Positions 1 through 24,260 of a stretch of 45,231 bases of DNA are shown here, in pieces. How positions within the stretch are numbered: position 1 is the stretch's first letter; the number at the start of each line of letters is the position of its first letter. Source of the stretch: Tubiluchus corallicola (Eukaryota; Priapulida; Priapulimorpha; Priapulimorphida; Tubiluchidae); NCBI GenBank assembly GCA_030141605.1, contig JAQGDQ010001350.1, positions 1 to 45,231 on the forward strand. The letters run 5' to 3'. The notes beneath the pieces are model-generated. The model did no database searches. It had not been told where the DNA came from and saw only the letters and a program-made list of their open reading frames with translations. Both the position numbers and the translations under genes were made by a program.

Positions 1-935
1 TAATCCAGAATACAACCACGTACAAATCGATATAATTGGCTATTGAACAATAATTCAGTTAACCAAAAGTAAAATATACGTGTTACAGACTGACTTAAAG
101 GCAGTGTTTTAGCGCAAGTAAATGGAATTCTTGAAATTTTTTCCTCGTTTTTCTCACCTTACAAAATGCGCGCAGTGGCAAACCACAGCGTTGCAATCTG
201 AAGCGTGTGTAGTTGACATGGTAACAGAGCAGTTAATGAATGTACTTGTCTATAAAAATAGTTTGCGAGTAGGAAAATGGCGGACAGCGACGAAAGCCGC
301 GAAGAAGTTCACAGATTATGTTTCCGTGCTGCAATGTTCGAAAAATGTGGTTAAAACACTAAAAATTACCGCAAAAGATTAATCGTGATATCGAATTACA
401 AGAACAAGAACAAGATTGTAATCGAATTAGAAAATTTTAAAGTCACCCATCCCAAACAACCTGCTAGCAGATTTAGAGACCGAGTTTTAATAGACCGAGA
501 AATCTCCCACTCCAAGTTAGTTTGCAATGAACAGATCACAGAACGTCAGTCAACCAGTGCGGGGCCATCACGGGGTGGGCACTCAGCTCTCCTTTTGCGT
601 TCCCTTCTCTTTCTCTCAAGCTGCATAATAAAAGCGACTCACAGACAAACGTATGGAATGTATAGAAATACACTGCGAGAGTTAATGTCAAGTGTGCATT
701 ATCATTATTTTCATTTTCATTTTCTCCAGCCATGCAAGATTTCCGTTACCTAATTTTTTTCATTACAAAATTGCAGAAATTGTTGCTTTTTGTGGAGGAA
801 AATAATGTGAATTGAATTGAACTGAATTGAATTTTCTGCAATTTATGGTCGTCTGACAGTGACAATGCTTAATTTTTCACGAAAAGCACAATTTCTTAAA
901 AGTAGCTGTTATGCTTGCTCAAAAGTTATGAAACT
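1..935. other. Left-edge stretch, no recognised gene
   Basis: AT-rich sequence with no protein homology I can recognise. Open frames near 122-382 and 385-753 have no familiar motif and no splice signals that would support them. A short GAATT-type simple repeat at about 809-834 resembles the 3' tail of a LINE, but no coding part lies beside it. Confidence 0.4.
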
Positions 936-1530
936 GTTGTTAAATGAACCGTGTGTTGTTAAGTGAAAAACGTTGTCAAATGTTCAGCGTCGTTAAAATG
1001 AAACATTGTTAAATGAAATGTGTTGTTAAGTGAAAAAAGGTGTCAAACGTTCAGCGTCGTTAAAATGAAACATTGTTAAATGAAATGTGTTGTTAAGTGA
1101 AAAAAGGTGTCAAACGTTCAGCGTCGTTAAAATGAAACACTGTTAAATGAACCGTGTGTTGTTAAGTGAAAAAAGGTGTCAAATGTTCAGCGTCGTTAAA
1201 ATGAAACATTGTTAAATGAACCGTGTGTTGTTAGGTGAAAAACATTGTCAAATGTTCAGCGTCGTTAAAATGAAACATTGTTAAATGAACCGTGTGTTGT
1301 TAGGTGAAAAACGTTGTCAAATGTTCAGCGTCGTTAAAATGAAACATTGTTAAATGAAATGTGTTGTTAAGTGAAAAAAGGTGTTAAATGTTCAGCATCG
1401 TTAAAATGAAACATTGTTAAATGAAATGTGTTGTTAAGTGAAAAAAGGTGTCAAATGTTCAGCGTTGTGAAAATGAAACATTGTTAAATGAAATGTGTTG
1501 TTAAGTGAAAAACGGTGTCAAATGTTCAAG
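936..1530. repeat. 67/69-bp minisatellite, about nine copies
   Basis: The landmark GTTCAGCG (or a one-base variant) recurs at 982, 1049, 1116, 1185, 1254, 1323, 1390, 1457 and 1524, so spacings are 67, 67, 69, 69, 69, 67, 67, 67. The two lengths come from AACCGTGTGTTG versus AAATGTGTTG and lie in blocks. The array runs into a transposon-like terminus at 1531-1584. A single related unit lies at 10290-10405. Confidence 0.9.
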
Positions 1531-1584
1531 GGGCCATTAAAACAAAACGTCACTAAACGGGGAGTCGTTAAGCGAGGACTTACA
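1531..1584. mobile_element. Terminus of a Tc1/pogo-like DNA element
   Basis: The sequence GTCGTTAAGCGAGGACTTAC closes the minisatellite. The same terminus, ending in CTGTA, is at about 10383-10406. Subterminal GTCGTTAAAA motifs are the same as those in the minisatellite unit, which suggests that the array grew from the element's end. The other end is not identified. Confidence 0.5.
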
Positions 1585-1767
1585 GTTGTTTTACTGTAGC
1601 GACTGCATGCGCGAAGTTTATTTTTTATCGTCTTGAATTTCTAGTTGCTTTTTCGGTTTAGTTTGACCCAGACACGTTTACCTAGAACAGTGTATGTTTT
1701 CGTATGAACTAACACTGACTGTCCATCTTTAATTCTTGGATTGTCTGTCTTTAATTCTTGGACTAAG

Positions 1768-2012
1768 TGGCATTTATGTATCTTGCGGATGCGGATGCAT
1801 TTTCGAGCCTGCGGAAAAAAATCAATAGGAAATAGTTACAGAAAATGAATAACACATGTACATGTGTATTATGTAACACATGTACTGCGTACTGCGTACA
1901 TGTACACGTGTACACATGTAACACATGCACGCAGGCTGCATAAACGGGGGCAATTGTATTAAATCCGCACCCCCAAAATGCATCCGCAAGTTGCATAAAA
2001 GCCACTATGTGC
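1768..2012. mobile_element. Small foldback element, about 245 bp
   Basis: Inverted ends: the left has GTGGCATTTATGTATCTTGC and GGATGCATTTT; the right, read on the minus strand, has GTGGCTTTTATGCAACTTGC and GGATGCATTTT. The centre (about 1856-1930) is made of ACATGT/GTACAC palindromes. There is no coding capacity. It is probably a MITE; the superfamily is unknown. Confidence 0.6.
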
Positions 2013-2042
2013 TGGTCAACGTTTAATGAGGCAAAATAAAGA

Positions 2043-2070
2043 ATATATATATATATATATATATATATAT
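2043..2070. repeat. (TA)n microsatellite
   Basis: Uninterrupted TA dinucleotides; a simple-sequence tract only. Confidence 0.95.
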
Positions 2071-2243
2071 GCTATATAATAAATAAGGAAAATAAAGACT
2101 ATGCTATATTATACTATACAATACTACACTATACTATGCTACGAAAACCATACTACTAAAAGATGTACTATTATAAATTTTTCTTCCTATTTATGTTTGT
2201 TTACATGCCGTAGCAACTTGGGTTGAGCGAGTTTGTAGAAATG

Positions 2244-2334
2244 TATGTGTTACGTCATCAAAGTGGGTGGGGTTATGTGTTACGTCATCAAGGTGGGTGG
2301 GACTATGTGTTACGTCATCAAAGTGGGTGGGGCT
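2244..2334. repeat. Three 30-bp repeats with CRE-like TTACGTCA
   Basis: Three nearly identical 30-bp units carry TTACGTCATC at 2250, 2280 and 2310, each followed by a GTGGGTGGG tract. TTACGTCA differs by one base from the CRE consensus TGACGTCA. Related TTACGTCAC and CTACGTCAC sequences with a GGGTGGG tract lie near 6625-6735, so the motif is part of a dispersed repeat as well. Confidence 0.8.
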
Positions 2335-2339
2335 AAGCG

Positions 2340-2430
2340 CGTGTTGCGATCTGTGTGTTAGGGATCGCTAAAAAAACAGCATGGTTGTTTCCATGCATGA
2401 GGTCATGGGTTCAATTCCACGGTTAAATGA
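2340..2430 (+). other. Possible tRNA-derived SINE head
   Basis: GGGTTCAATTCC at about 2407 resembles a pol III B box, flanked by short arms that pair in four of five positions. About 30 bp upstream is a hairpin GCATGG/CCATGC. No convincing A box is present and the fold is degenerate, so this is a weak call. Confidence 0.25.
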
Positions 2431-2615
2431 TGTAAAAATGATGTTCCATGGTCAAATGACGCAAAAATGATGGTACCCCTGGGTGGTATGTAAACTTGGA
2501 CGTATAATTCAATTTATATGCAAAAGTAAAAACAGTAAAACAAGTTGTAAAATACTAGTGGACGCCTGGCTGCAGCTACGGACAATGGTCATCACAAGTG
2601 TTATAAAGATGTATA

Positions 2616-3452
2616 CACTCACATGTCGGTTTGCCGGACCTCGCTTATACGAATATCAGAAAAATCTGGACCATTAAAAAGTCTCGCATAATGCGGACAC
2701 AGTCCGTTGTTTCGAAAACTGACCGCTAGTTAGCAGGCCGTCGCTTTGTTTACATCACGTACATCAGTGTAACCAAATGTATATCTCTATGTATAAAAAT
2801 GTAGAATCAGTTGTGCGGAGTTCATTGAGTCAATTGCCGACAGTTATTACATACTTTTGCATACATTATGGTGAGTCTAATACACGCCACCTACCCTATT
2901 AGCTTAGTATCAGTAAGCACGAACGATCGGCAAATTCAGAAGGACGTCTCTCCGCTTTTGGCCGACAAACCGAGACTAGGGATGAGAATGACAAATTGCA
3001 AACAACTCTGAAACAGGCCGGGGGTTCGGGGGCCGCGTAGGCCATAGAGAGCCTCTAAGTGGACTTAAAATATCAATTACCTTGTTTCATGCATAATTTA
3101 AAATACCCAACTATCAAGGATACATGATGCCTAATTGTCTCAAAAACGCCTAAGTACTGGCCTCTCCTATGCAAAAGTATATAAAAACTGCCTGCAATTG
3201 ACTCAAATAACTCCGCACAATTGATTCTATATTTTTAAGCATTGAGATATACACGTGGTTACACTGATGACGTGATGTAAACAAAGTGACGGCCTGCCAA
3301 CTAGCAGTCAGTTTGTGAAATAATGTACTGGGTCCGTAAAAATGTTCTCAACGAAATTACGCGATTTACAAAAAGGGCACTAACTGCTCTTCCAAAAACT
3401 CGGAATTCCGCGTATCCGGGGAAAATTCTCATTTCTGACCGAGACATGAGTG
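2616..3452. mobile_element. TA-flanked MITE carrying a nested insertion
   Basis: The left end CACTCACATGTCGGTTTGCC and the right end (GACAAACCGAGACATGAGTG, inverted) form imperfect inverted repeats with TA on both outer sides, which fits the Tc1/mariner superfamily. Without the nested 461-bp insert and one copy of its 8-bp duplication the element would be about 368 bp. A related copy without that insert is at 27490-27992. Parts (TGCGGAGTT, TCAATTGCCGACAG) are shared with the nested element, so the two families have exchanged sequence. Confidence 0.7.
2977..3437. mobile_element. hAT-like MITE with 8-bp target duplication (copy 1)
   Basis: The ends are TAGGGATGAGAATG and TTCTCATTTCTG, matching CAGGGATGAGAA/TTCTCATCCCTG in copy 2. 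ACCGAGAC is repeated exactly on both sides (2969-2976 and 3438-3445). An 8-bp duplication and CAGGG-type ends fit the hAT superfamily. There is no open frame. It sits inside the outer TA-flanked element. Confidence 0.8.
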
Positions 3453-3614
3453 TACATCTAAAACGTGAGACTTGAATTTATAATACACAAATTCAAAATC
3501 GTCTTAATACCTACACATTAATACAAATATCTATAGCTATCACAATTATATTGCAAATTTATAAATATACAAAAACAAATACGACTAGCATATAAACCAG
3601 ACTTGCCAACCGAG

Positions 3615-16627
<13,013 letters not shown>

Positions 16628-17255
16628 AATCTATACATATAAAGAAGGATTAAACAAAGAGTAATCATTGGTACGCTGACACTTAAAGAAAGACAGCATG
16701 ATTTTTCACACTATCCCATTTTCAAATCGGATGAAAAGTACACATTCTAATACAATTAATACAGCAAAAGCGTATTATTACAATTAAATAATAGATTAAA
16801 AGCTTAATTAATGGCACGCGAGCCCAACTATTGATGACATCACAAATTAACATAATTTTCAACAGCAAAAATATTCCACGAGCGTGTTGCACACGTGTTT
16901 GCGGAAGCGAAAATTGAAGTGCAGCGCTACTGTAAGATATTCAGTGTGTTGATCTAAAACTAGGCAAGTTTTAGGATAAAAATTCAAATTTACCGCTGTG
17001 CTCACGCATAAGTTGTCGAACGTGTGTAGTTCGTCACAAACTAACACATCTGAACTGAGAGGTACAGCACCTGTTTTTGTGCAATGCGTTTCCGAAATGC
17101 AGGCGCTAGTGCCCGTCTAACTAGCGAATGGGGAAATGAATGAAACAGTGAAGAACTAGTGGCGCGAATGTGAAATTGCGTTTGTATAGTGATAATTCTT
17201 TCGCGTAAGTAATTTTTGAAAAAATAGTAAGTTTCCTTTCAATATTTTAAAAAGT

Positions 17256-19272
17256 AATCTGCTACACAAAAGAAAATACAATTTAAACTTATTTAAATCA
17301 ATTTACACAGGTACTTCAAAACAATTACTATTAAAGCGAGACAACTTTTATTAAAAACATTAATTTACAACTGTTTAAAAACATGTCCAAACGTTTCAAC
17401 AGCAACCAGTTGTACACTATACAAACAACAAACCAGTTTATATAGGCACAGCCTACATTATAGAAAATTATGCAATAATTATGTGTTTACAAAGAAGCCA
17501 AAGTATACGGTCTGTTTATTCATGCTTGCATTTCTATTTTTAACAAGGAAGTGTATATTGTTCTGATGATTGGAATCAGGTTTCTGAAAGATAAATTTCC
17601 GATAATCATTGAATTGGCCGAAGTTTTCTATAATTTGCGACCTTGGCGGTAAAAAGAGCTAGTGTTCGGAAAACCATTTAAGCGTAGCACGGATATCTAA
17701 GAAGAAAGTTTGAAATAAGCAAAAATGAAAAAACAATGAAACTTTTGTAAGAAAAAAGCATAAAATTCTTGTCCTAAAGCCATCTATATGCAAAAATTTA
17801 AAAGAAACTAACTAAATCTCCTTGAAATAAAACTACATTTTTATTCCTTTAATTAAACTACATAGATCCTTTATGGTTCTCATTGTGTTTTATTAACATC
17901 TTATCCACTTACATTTTCTAAAACGCACGTTTAGAGTAAAATGATGCAACCCTATAAACTTTCCACTCGTTTCCTAATATTCTGTTCTCAAACGATTTTT
18001 TACCTAGCCATACTGCAGTGTCAGGCAGAGAAGTCAGACACTTCTATTTTCAAGAGAGGGGTAAGGTAGGTTTAAAAACAGCTGTACTATGCTTTGTCAC
18101 GTTTAAGCAAGGCTTGTATATAACTTCACAAATTTCAAATATTTTCACACCAGATGTTATCCGAAGGTTGGTTTCATTATCGGAAGAATGCCTACAAATT
18201 CAATGAATGGAACTTATGCATAGCAAACTAAGCAAAGTCTGCGGTTCCGAGGATTGGAAGAGCATTTTGCAAATTCAAGATTCCCATCAAAGGAAAAATA
18301 TCCATTTCCATTTAATAATCATTCCAGTGTTTGGAAGAGTGCGAATATGCCGGCACTTATGCTTTTTCCACGACTGGTCACCATCTCTTGCAATATTATA
18401 TTATTCTGTTTTTGACTAGTCAACGTAAAAAGTTCGTTTTTTGGGGGGTTTTTTCGGAAAACGTCTTACCAGGTCACTTGGAAAATTTGATACCGGTACA
18501 CTTAACCCAGCCTATGTCATCTGCAAATCGTTAATCGGTCAATCAAGAACGGTTCACAGGATTCCAAAGCATCATCATCATCATGATGACATCCCCATTA
18601 CGTGTATTGTACACAGTGGTCAGGCAGAAATTCTACAAGCAAGGAAATTTTTCATTAGCAATAAATCGTGTGATTTCGATTTCAATACAGCGAATCTTTG
18701 TGTATTTGATGCTGCGCTGCCAAGCGTTTTATTCAGTTTGGCTTTGTTGTGCTTGCGGGCTACTGGTAATTCGGGGACAATGCTGTCGATCGCTAACGCG
18801 AGGCGCCTGACGTCAAGAAAATTTTTGATTGGCATAAGGATTTTGCGGTATTATATTCAGTGTTTACAATATTATAATATGAATTTGAAGTTCAGGCTCC
18901 TATTTCCTAACAGTCGTTGGAATGGTCGTGGAAAATAAGGGGTTTCGTTTAAAGGTTTTCCGTATTGTGAAAGGTACACGTGGTAAATTCGCATTAAAAG
19001 AATAAAATTCATCTGTAAGGAAAAATGGCAATCAGTGATCGTCATTAACATCGCTGGCTCGACAACACAATACAGAATCTTCACCGCTAGCTAGTGTTGT
19101 AGCGTTGGATGTCCGTTTTTAAAAAATATTGTCCAATAAATGAGCTGAAATTCGGTAGATTTCAGATGTTTTAAGAAATTTTTGAAGCGCGACAGCCGTG
19201 TATGTTGAACTGCCTCTGAGTGTAAGACATATTTTTACAAGGAGTACTGTGCAGTATAATGAATTCACCGAA
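17256..19272. other. Presumed upstream region of SLC35A3 and CDPF1
   Basis: No recognised coding sequence. The missing 5' UTR exon and promoter of the minus-strand transporter and the promoter of plus-strand CDPF1 should lie here, giving a divergent pair, but I see no diagnostic core promoter. An open frame at 18441-18938 has no familiar motif. ACTGTGCAG at about 19246-19254 could be a splice acceptor for a 5' UTR intron of CDPF1. Confidence 0.4.
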
Positions 19273-19623
19273 ATGGAGAGTGCAAAAACACAAGGCCATA
19301 ACAACTGGTGCATTGAACCAATAGGCACATTCTCATGTTCTCAGTGTCATTTTGCCTCTAAATATGTATACTTTGGATCTAGTCCACCGTTTGCCAGTAG
19401 CCTTTTATTAATGGAAGATGGTTACATGATACGTGATCCTTTCAAACCGTTTTCTGCGCGCACATTTTTACAAGTGGGTGCGAACTGCAGCATGTGCAAA
19501 AAGCAAATCTGCCTTTCCACCAAGTGTGGTATTTTTTATGCAAAGAGATTTTGTGTACCATGTGTATTTGAGCACTTGTCGGACTTCCCTGCTGAAATCG
19601 CTCAAGAGATAAGGAAACATTAA
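19273..19623 (+). CDS. CDPF1: CDPF1, cysteine-rich DPF-motif protein
   Basis: 116 residues; human CDPF1 is 123. Biochemical function is unknown; the family is defined by paired cysteines and a DPF motif. Visible: C22xxC25, YVYFGSSPPF (31-40), the motif YMIRDPF (51-57), C72xxC75, C80, C85, FYAKRFC (88-94) with C94xxC97, and an acidic C-terminal helix FPAEIAQEIRK. The CxxC pairs suggest zinc binding (inference). The start at 19273 (MESAKTQ) is the ATG nearest the conserved part; the frame stays open upstream to 19198 but without another ATG. The coding region is one exon. AATAAA at 19624 follows the stop at once; it is probably too close to be the only poly(A) signal. Confidence 0.93.
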   Translation: MESAKTQGHNNWCIEPIGTFSCSQCHFASKYVYFGSSPPFASSLLLMEDGYMIRDPFKPFSARTFLQVGANCSMCKKQICLSTKCGIFYAKRFCVPCVFEHLSDFPAEIAQEIRKH

Positions 19624-20959
19624 AATAAAGGGGCGTAATGGCGCCTTGATGTAATTTGGGTGATCGAATACGCTTATCGTGATCGGACAAGCTTTGCTTT
19701 CAGTTGCAACTTGTAGTTAACATTAGTGGGGGTGCTGCTTCAGAAAATTTTTAGCCATTGTTTTAATACTGTGTAAAAACAGTACAAACATGTAAATTTG
19801 ATGTTGTAATTGTAATTTTTAACAAACATACATACGAAAATTTATACATAAACTTGAAAAAATCCTAAACAAAAAATAGTGTTTGATTGCGAATAGCCTA
19901 AATTGTCGCAGTTCAAGAATATGCCGGTACATGGCTTTTAGGCACATAACAACTGATGACACACACTGGATGAGCGACTGTACTCTTTTACCTAAAGTGC
20001 AGTGTCTTATCTTAGACACTTGCACATAGCCGCACAACATCAAAACACGCACCACTGTGCTGGACTGTGGAGCAAACAGTACTACCCTCATGCGCTCTGG
20101 ACTGTACAAGTATAAAGAAAGAACTAAAGAAAAAATTATTACGTTGAATATTATCGAATATGATGAGTGAAAATTGAGGGACTGCAGTTCCACAGTACCT
20201 ATACACGAGCCGCTACTGTTTATTTTCATCCGGGAAATGTGCATCCAGGAATTTTCATCCAGTTATCATGTTATTGTTGTGCTACTACACAATATTATCT
20301 ACAGAAGAGTTAACACTTCTTACCATTATCGCAGTTACTGCAATTGTGTTAAAATGAAGTAGCACGTACAATTACAATTTAAAATAGTCGATTTTACAAA
20401 ATGGATAATTCAGTGCTATTTCAGCCTAGAGAAGTGTGCATTGTGGCAATGCCCCATCACTTCGCACAAGCTTCCAAGCTAATTATCAATAATTTACTTG
20501 TATATCAAAAATCGTAAAACAGTCGAAACTTGCCACAAAAATTTGTATATTGATATCTTCTGTATTACACAACTTGCGTTGTGAAACAAAAACTTCTATG
20601 ACAATTTCACAAACAAAGATGCTAACGAAAAATTTTATAACACAAGTAATCTAAACAAGCCATGTCCGCTTTTTCACGCTCGTCTTCTACAGACTCGTGC
20701 GCGCCGAAACAATCCAGTCACGTGACCATTCTGATTGCATCAGCACATGCCTTCTACTGGAATCTGTTTATTTGCTTGGTTTAACAAGGTTTACTGTATT
20801 TTTAGTTTTGCATTTGGCTGATAAATTTTGAATTTTGAGCTACATCTTGTGACTGCATTTGAATTTAATAAAAACTTCAATTTCAGCTTGCCTGTTGCAA
20901 TGTAGGTCATTACAACACTTCATTAAAGTCACAGTGGTCTGACTCTGAGATTTTCTACT
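19624..20959. other. Spacer between CDPF1 and the LINE
   Basis: CDPF1 3' region, then AT-rich sequence with no recognised gene. Antisense frames at 19819-20244 have no familiar motif. The LINE 5' end may reach back to about 20800. Confidence 0.4.
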
Positions 20960-21122
20960 CAACTTGGCATTCAAATTAATTATTTTAAGTTTATTACTCA
21001 TTATAGAGTTAAACCCAGGGCCCATTAACAACAACATCAACAGCAGCAGCAACAATACACACAATAATAACAATTTAATTCTGGAAATAAACAATTTTAT
21101 TAATAAATTCAAGAAAAACATA

Positions 21123-21797
21123 AATTTTCTTAATATTAATATTCAAAGTTTAACAAAAAAAAACACTGGCTTCTCAAAGATACTGTACACGCATCCGAAA
21201 ACCTAGTAATTGGTATCACCGAAACTTGGTTGAACAAAAAAATATCAAGCAAATCTTTACAATTAACATCTTAGTACATTTTAATACTTCTTAACACCTA
21301 AGCACATCTTAATGCGAAAAGACAGATGCAATTCGAGAAAAGGAGGAGGGGTAGCAATTTACATCCCAGCACATTTCAAATCAACTGAAGCAAAAAGCAT
21401 AAGAAGTAATAAAATGGAAACTTTATGGTGCAACATAGAAGATTACCTAGTTGGAATTATTTACAGGCCCCCAAATCAAAAATATAAAACCTTCCTAAAA
21501 CATTTTTCGGTCAAACTTGAACGAGCTGTTTTCGAAAACGAGCATATCCTTATAATTGGAGATTTTAGCATTGACATTAATAATACCAAAAGTCCTGAAT
21601 GCAAACAATACATTGAACTATTAAATAAATTCTGTCTAAATATAATAAATGACAAACCCACAAGAATATCTAAAACTTCATCTACATTAATTGACCACTT
21701 CATCTTAAATGACAATACCAAGTTTGTGTCCCACCTCAGCTGCCCTTGTGATTATTCTCATCATAATTTTGTTATTATAGCGGATCCCCCTCTTTAA
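21123..21797 (+). pseudogene. LINE APE-type endonuclease, inactive
   Basis: Motifs in order, in two frames: NINIQSL (21127), VIGITETWLN (21206, catalytic Glu kept), KGGGVAIYIP (21340), YRPPNQ, IIGDFSID (21553, the usual GDFN has Ser), STLIDHF, and SHHNF (21760, the usual SDHN has His for the catalytic Asp). Frame breaks at about 21200 and 21300. The two substitutions at catalytic positions alone would be expected to remove nicking activity. Confidence 0.8.
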
Positions 21798-21799
21798 AT

Positions 21800-24046
21800 T
21801 TGGACTCAAATCCATCATACAAACTTATAAGAGACTACAAACAATTCAATAAGACATATTTTCTTATCGATTTAGCCAAAATGAGTTGGAAAGAAATCTA
21901 TTACACTACTAATATTGATGCCCAAGTTGAACTTATTAAAAATAATATTGAATACTGTCTTAATTTGCAATCCCCCTATAAACGTATAAAAACTTTTGCT
22001 CAACCCGAACGTAAGCGAAATACTAAAAGTCCATGGACTACTCAAGAACTGGATTCACTAAGAACAATGAAACAATACTTAAATAAATTGTGGACAACTA
22101 CCAAATCTAAACATTAATTATAATAATTATAAAAAAGCAAGAAATTCATTTAATAATCTAAACAAATCTTTAAAAAACAAATATATACAGCAACAGTGTA
22201 ATAATGCAACCTCTTCTAAAGATAAATGGGAAATAATTAATAATGTCACTAACAGATATGTAAACAAGCAAACCCATATCACGGAACTTATAATTGACAA
22301 TAAAGAATACTAAAGACATAATTAGACATTGCAAATGCTTCTAATGCTACTTTCATTAATTTGGGAAATTTCTGCTAGCCATCTAATCATAATAGTAACT
22401 ACAGCAACATAATTTCGAAATTAAAAATGAAATTAAATACTAACACAACTTTTTCGTTTCCCACCCTTACCACGAATGAAATATTCGAAATCTTAGTTAA
22501 ACTAGATATTAACAAGGGTAGTGGCCCATCTGAAATACCCATGAAGATATAAAAGGACAGCGCCAATATAATAGCACCTCATGTTGCCTACATTACAAAC
22601 CAAATGATCATGTGCAGTGAATTCCCCAGTATTTGTAAGCTAGCCAATGTAACACCAGTCCACAAAAAAGACTCATCAACTGACCCTGTTAATTACCGTC
22701 CTATATCTGTTGTACTATATGAACAAATGAATTCATATATAAACGTTAACAATATACTTAGTAAACATCAATTTGGTTTTAGACGAAAGCACTCTACTAC
22801 TGATGTCATCATACATGCAACTGAAAACTGGAGATCAAACTTATGAAAATAAACATGTTGTAGCTGCATTTTTAGACTTAAGTAAAGCCTTTGATAGCCT
22901 AGAGCACAATCTTTTGAAAGACAATTTAAAATCATTAGGATTTAGTACAACTTCATTAAAGCTCATTAACAGTTACTTGAGAAACAGAAAACAAAGAGTT
23001 AAGTTATCTACAAATACCGTCTCAGAATGGCTAAATTAAAGCAGGGCATACCACAAGGCACACTTTTGGGTCCCTTACTTTTCTGTCTTTATATTAACAA
23101 TATATCTAAAACACTAACACGTTGTAATATAACACAGTATGCTGACGACACAACTATATATTTAGGACACGAAAATCCAGCAACAGCTCAACAACTTTTA
23201 GAACGGGACATCGCAAAAATTAACATAGCATTTACCCATTTAAAACTCAAATTAAATAACACCAAAACGGATTTCATGGTCCTTTCCCCGTTTTCAAATG
23301 ACAGTATAAGTAATACTTCAATAAAAGTTGAAAATAGCATAATAAAACAGAAAAACAATGTAAGTTTTCTTGGTATCTGTGTAGATAACAAACTTTCTTG
23401 GGTTAACCAATTTAATAAAATTTACAATAAAATGGCATGCGGAACGTCTTACTTATGGCAAGTAAAAGGTCAACTAACTAAACAGACAAAGTTATTAATT
23501 TTTAAAACTCTCATTTTACCGCACTTTTTATACGGATGCACACTTTTTCATGAAGTTTCAAGAGACAGCTATAACAAACTAAATAGTCTTCATAATTATG
23601 TGTTAAGATTAGTCGCTGGCTATTCAAGTAAAACGTCCCTCATAACAAATCAAAGCTCTGCAACAAAATTAAGAACAATATTTAAAATCCCAATTTTACA
23701 AGCACATAAAGACTTCTACACAATCCTGTTTTTATATAAATACATCAACAATATTAATACGCCCTTCATCAAAAATAAGCTTCCACTCCTCTTGGAGCCA
23801 ACATTAAATCCAAGAACACACAATATTAAAAAAATATACTCTAATAACAAATACGGCAACAATTCTATCACTAAACAATTAGTTCAACTTTGGAATACCC
23901 TGCCATCAAATTTAAAACAAATCAAGTCTTTCAACGAATTCAAATCAAAATTAAAAATGCATACATTAAATCGTTTTGAAAACCCAACATACATAAACGA
24001 TAATATATATTCATCCACAAATTTTATTTACCCACGTCCATTTTAA
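21800..24046 (+). pseudogene. LINE linker and reverse transcriptase, frameshifted
   Basis: The linker (21800-22117) includes SPWTTQELDSLRTMKQYLNK. RT motifs: NVTPVHKKDSSTDPVNYRPI (22648), HQFGFRRKHSTTD, FLDLSKAFDSLEH (motif A, 22870), GIPQGTLLGPLLFCLYINNI (motif B, 23045), QYADDTTIYL (motif C, 23136), LKLNNTKTDFM and FLGICVDNKLSW. Frame changes near 22845 and 23030; stops between 22117 and 22604. The catalytic aspartates in motifs A and C are intact although the frame is not. The last 339-codon frame, 23027-24046, is open to the natural end (YPRPF). Confidence 0.88.
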
Positions 24047-24260
24047 ATTATATGTATATATTGTATATAGTCTATTATAATTTCCGTGTAATATTATAAT
24101 GTATATTTTATTTTAAATTTTTGACATAGTAGTTTTTAGTTTGCACTGGGCGCATTTGCTTTTATGCTTTTATAGTTATGAATATCGATTTTTTTATGGC
24201 AAATATACATAGGCCATAATAGGTGTATACCTTGCCTTAATGGTGTAATAAAAGTGAATG

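Larger units (their letters stand above)
20960..24260 (+). mobile_element. Decayed CR1/Jockey-type LINE
   Basis: Order: a degenerate IIELNPGP segment (20990-21030), seen upstream of the endonuclease in many CR1-like LINEs; APE-type endonuclease; linker; reverse transcriptase; C-terminal domain; 3' UTR ending in a GAATGAAATTGAATT tail. There are several frameshifts and stops. A 3' fragment of the same family is at 44765-44975. The clade assignment is tentative. Confidence 0.85.

Noticed and set aside
1763-2005. 80-codon minus-strand frame
   Set aside because: It coincides with the foldback MITE, and its middle is made of ACATGT repeats.
18441-18938. 165-codon plus-strand frame and the antisense frame 18620-18835
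   Set aside because: No recognisable motif, a His run from a CATCAT repeat, and no splice context; kept only as unannotated upstream sequence.
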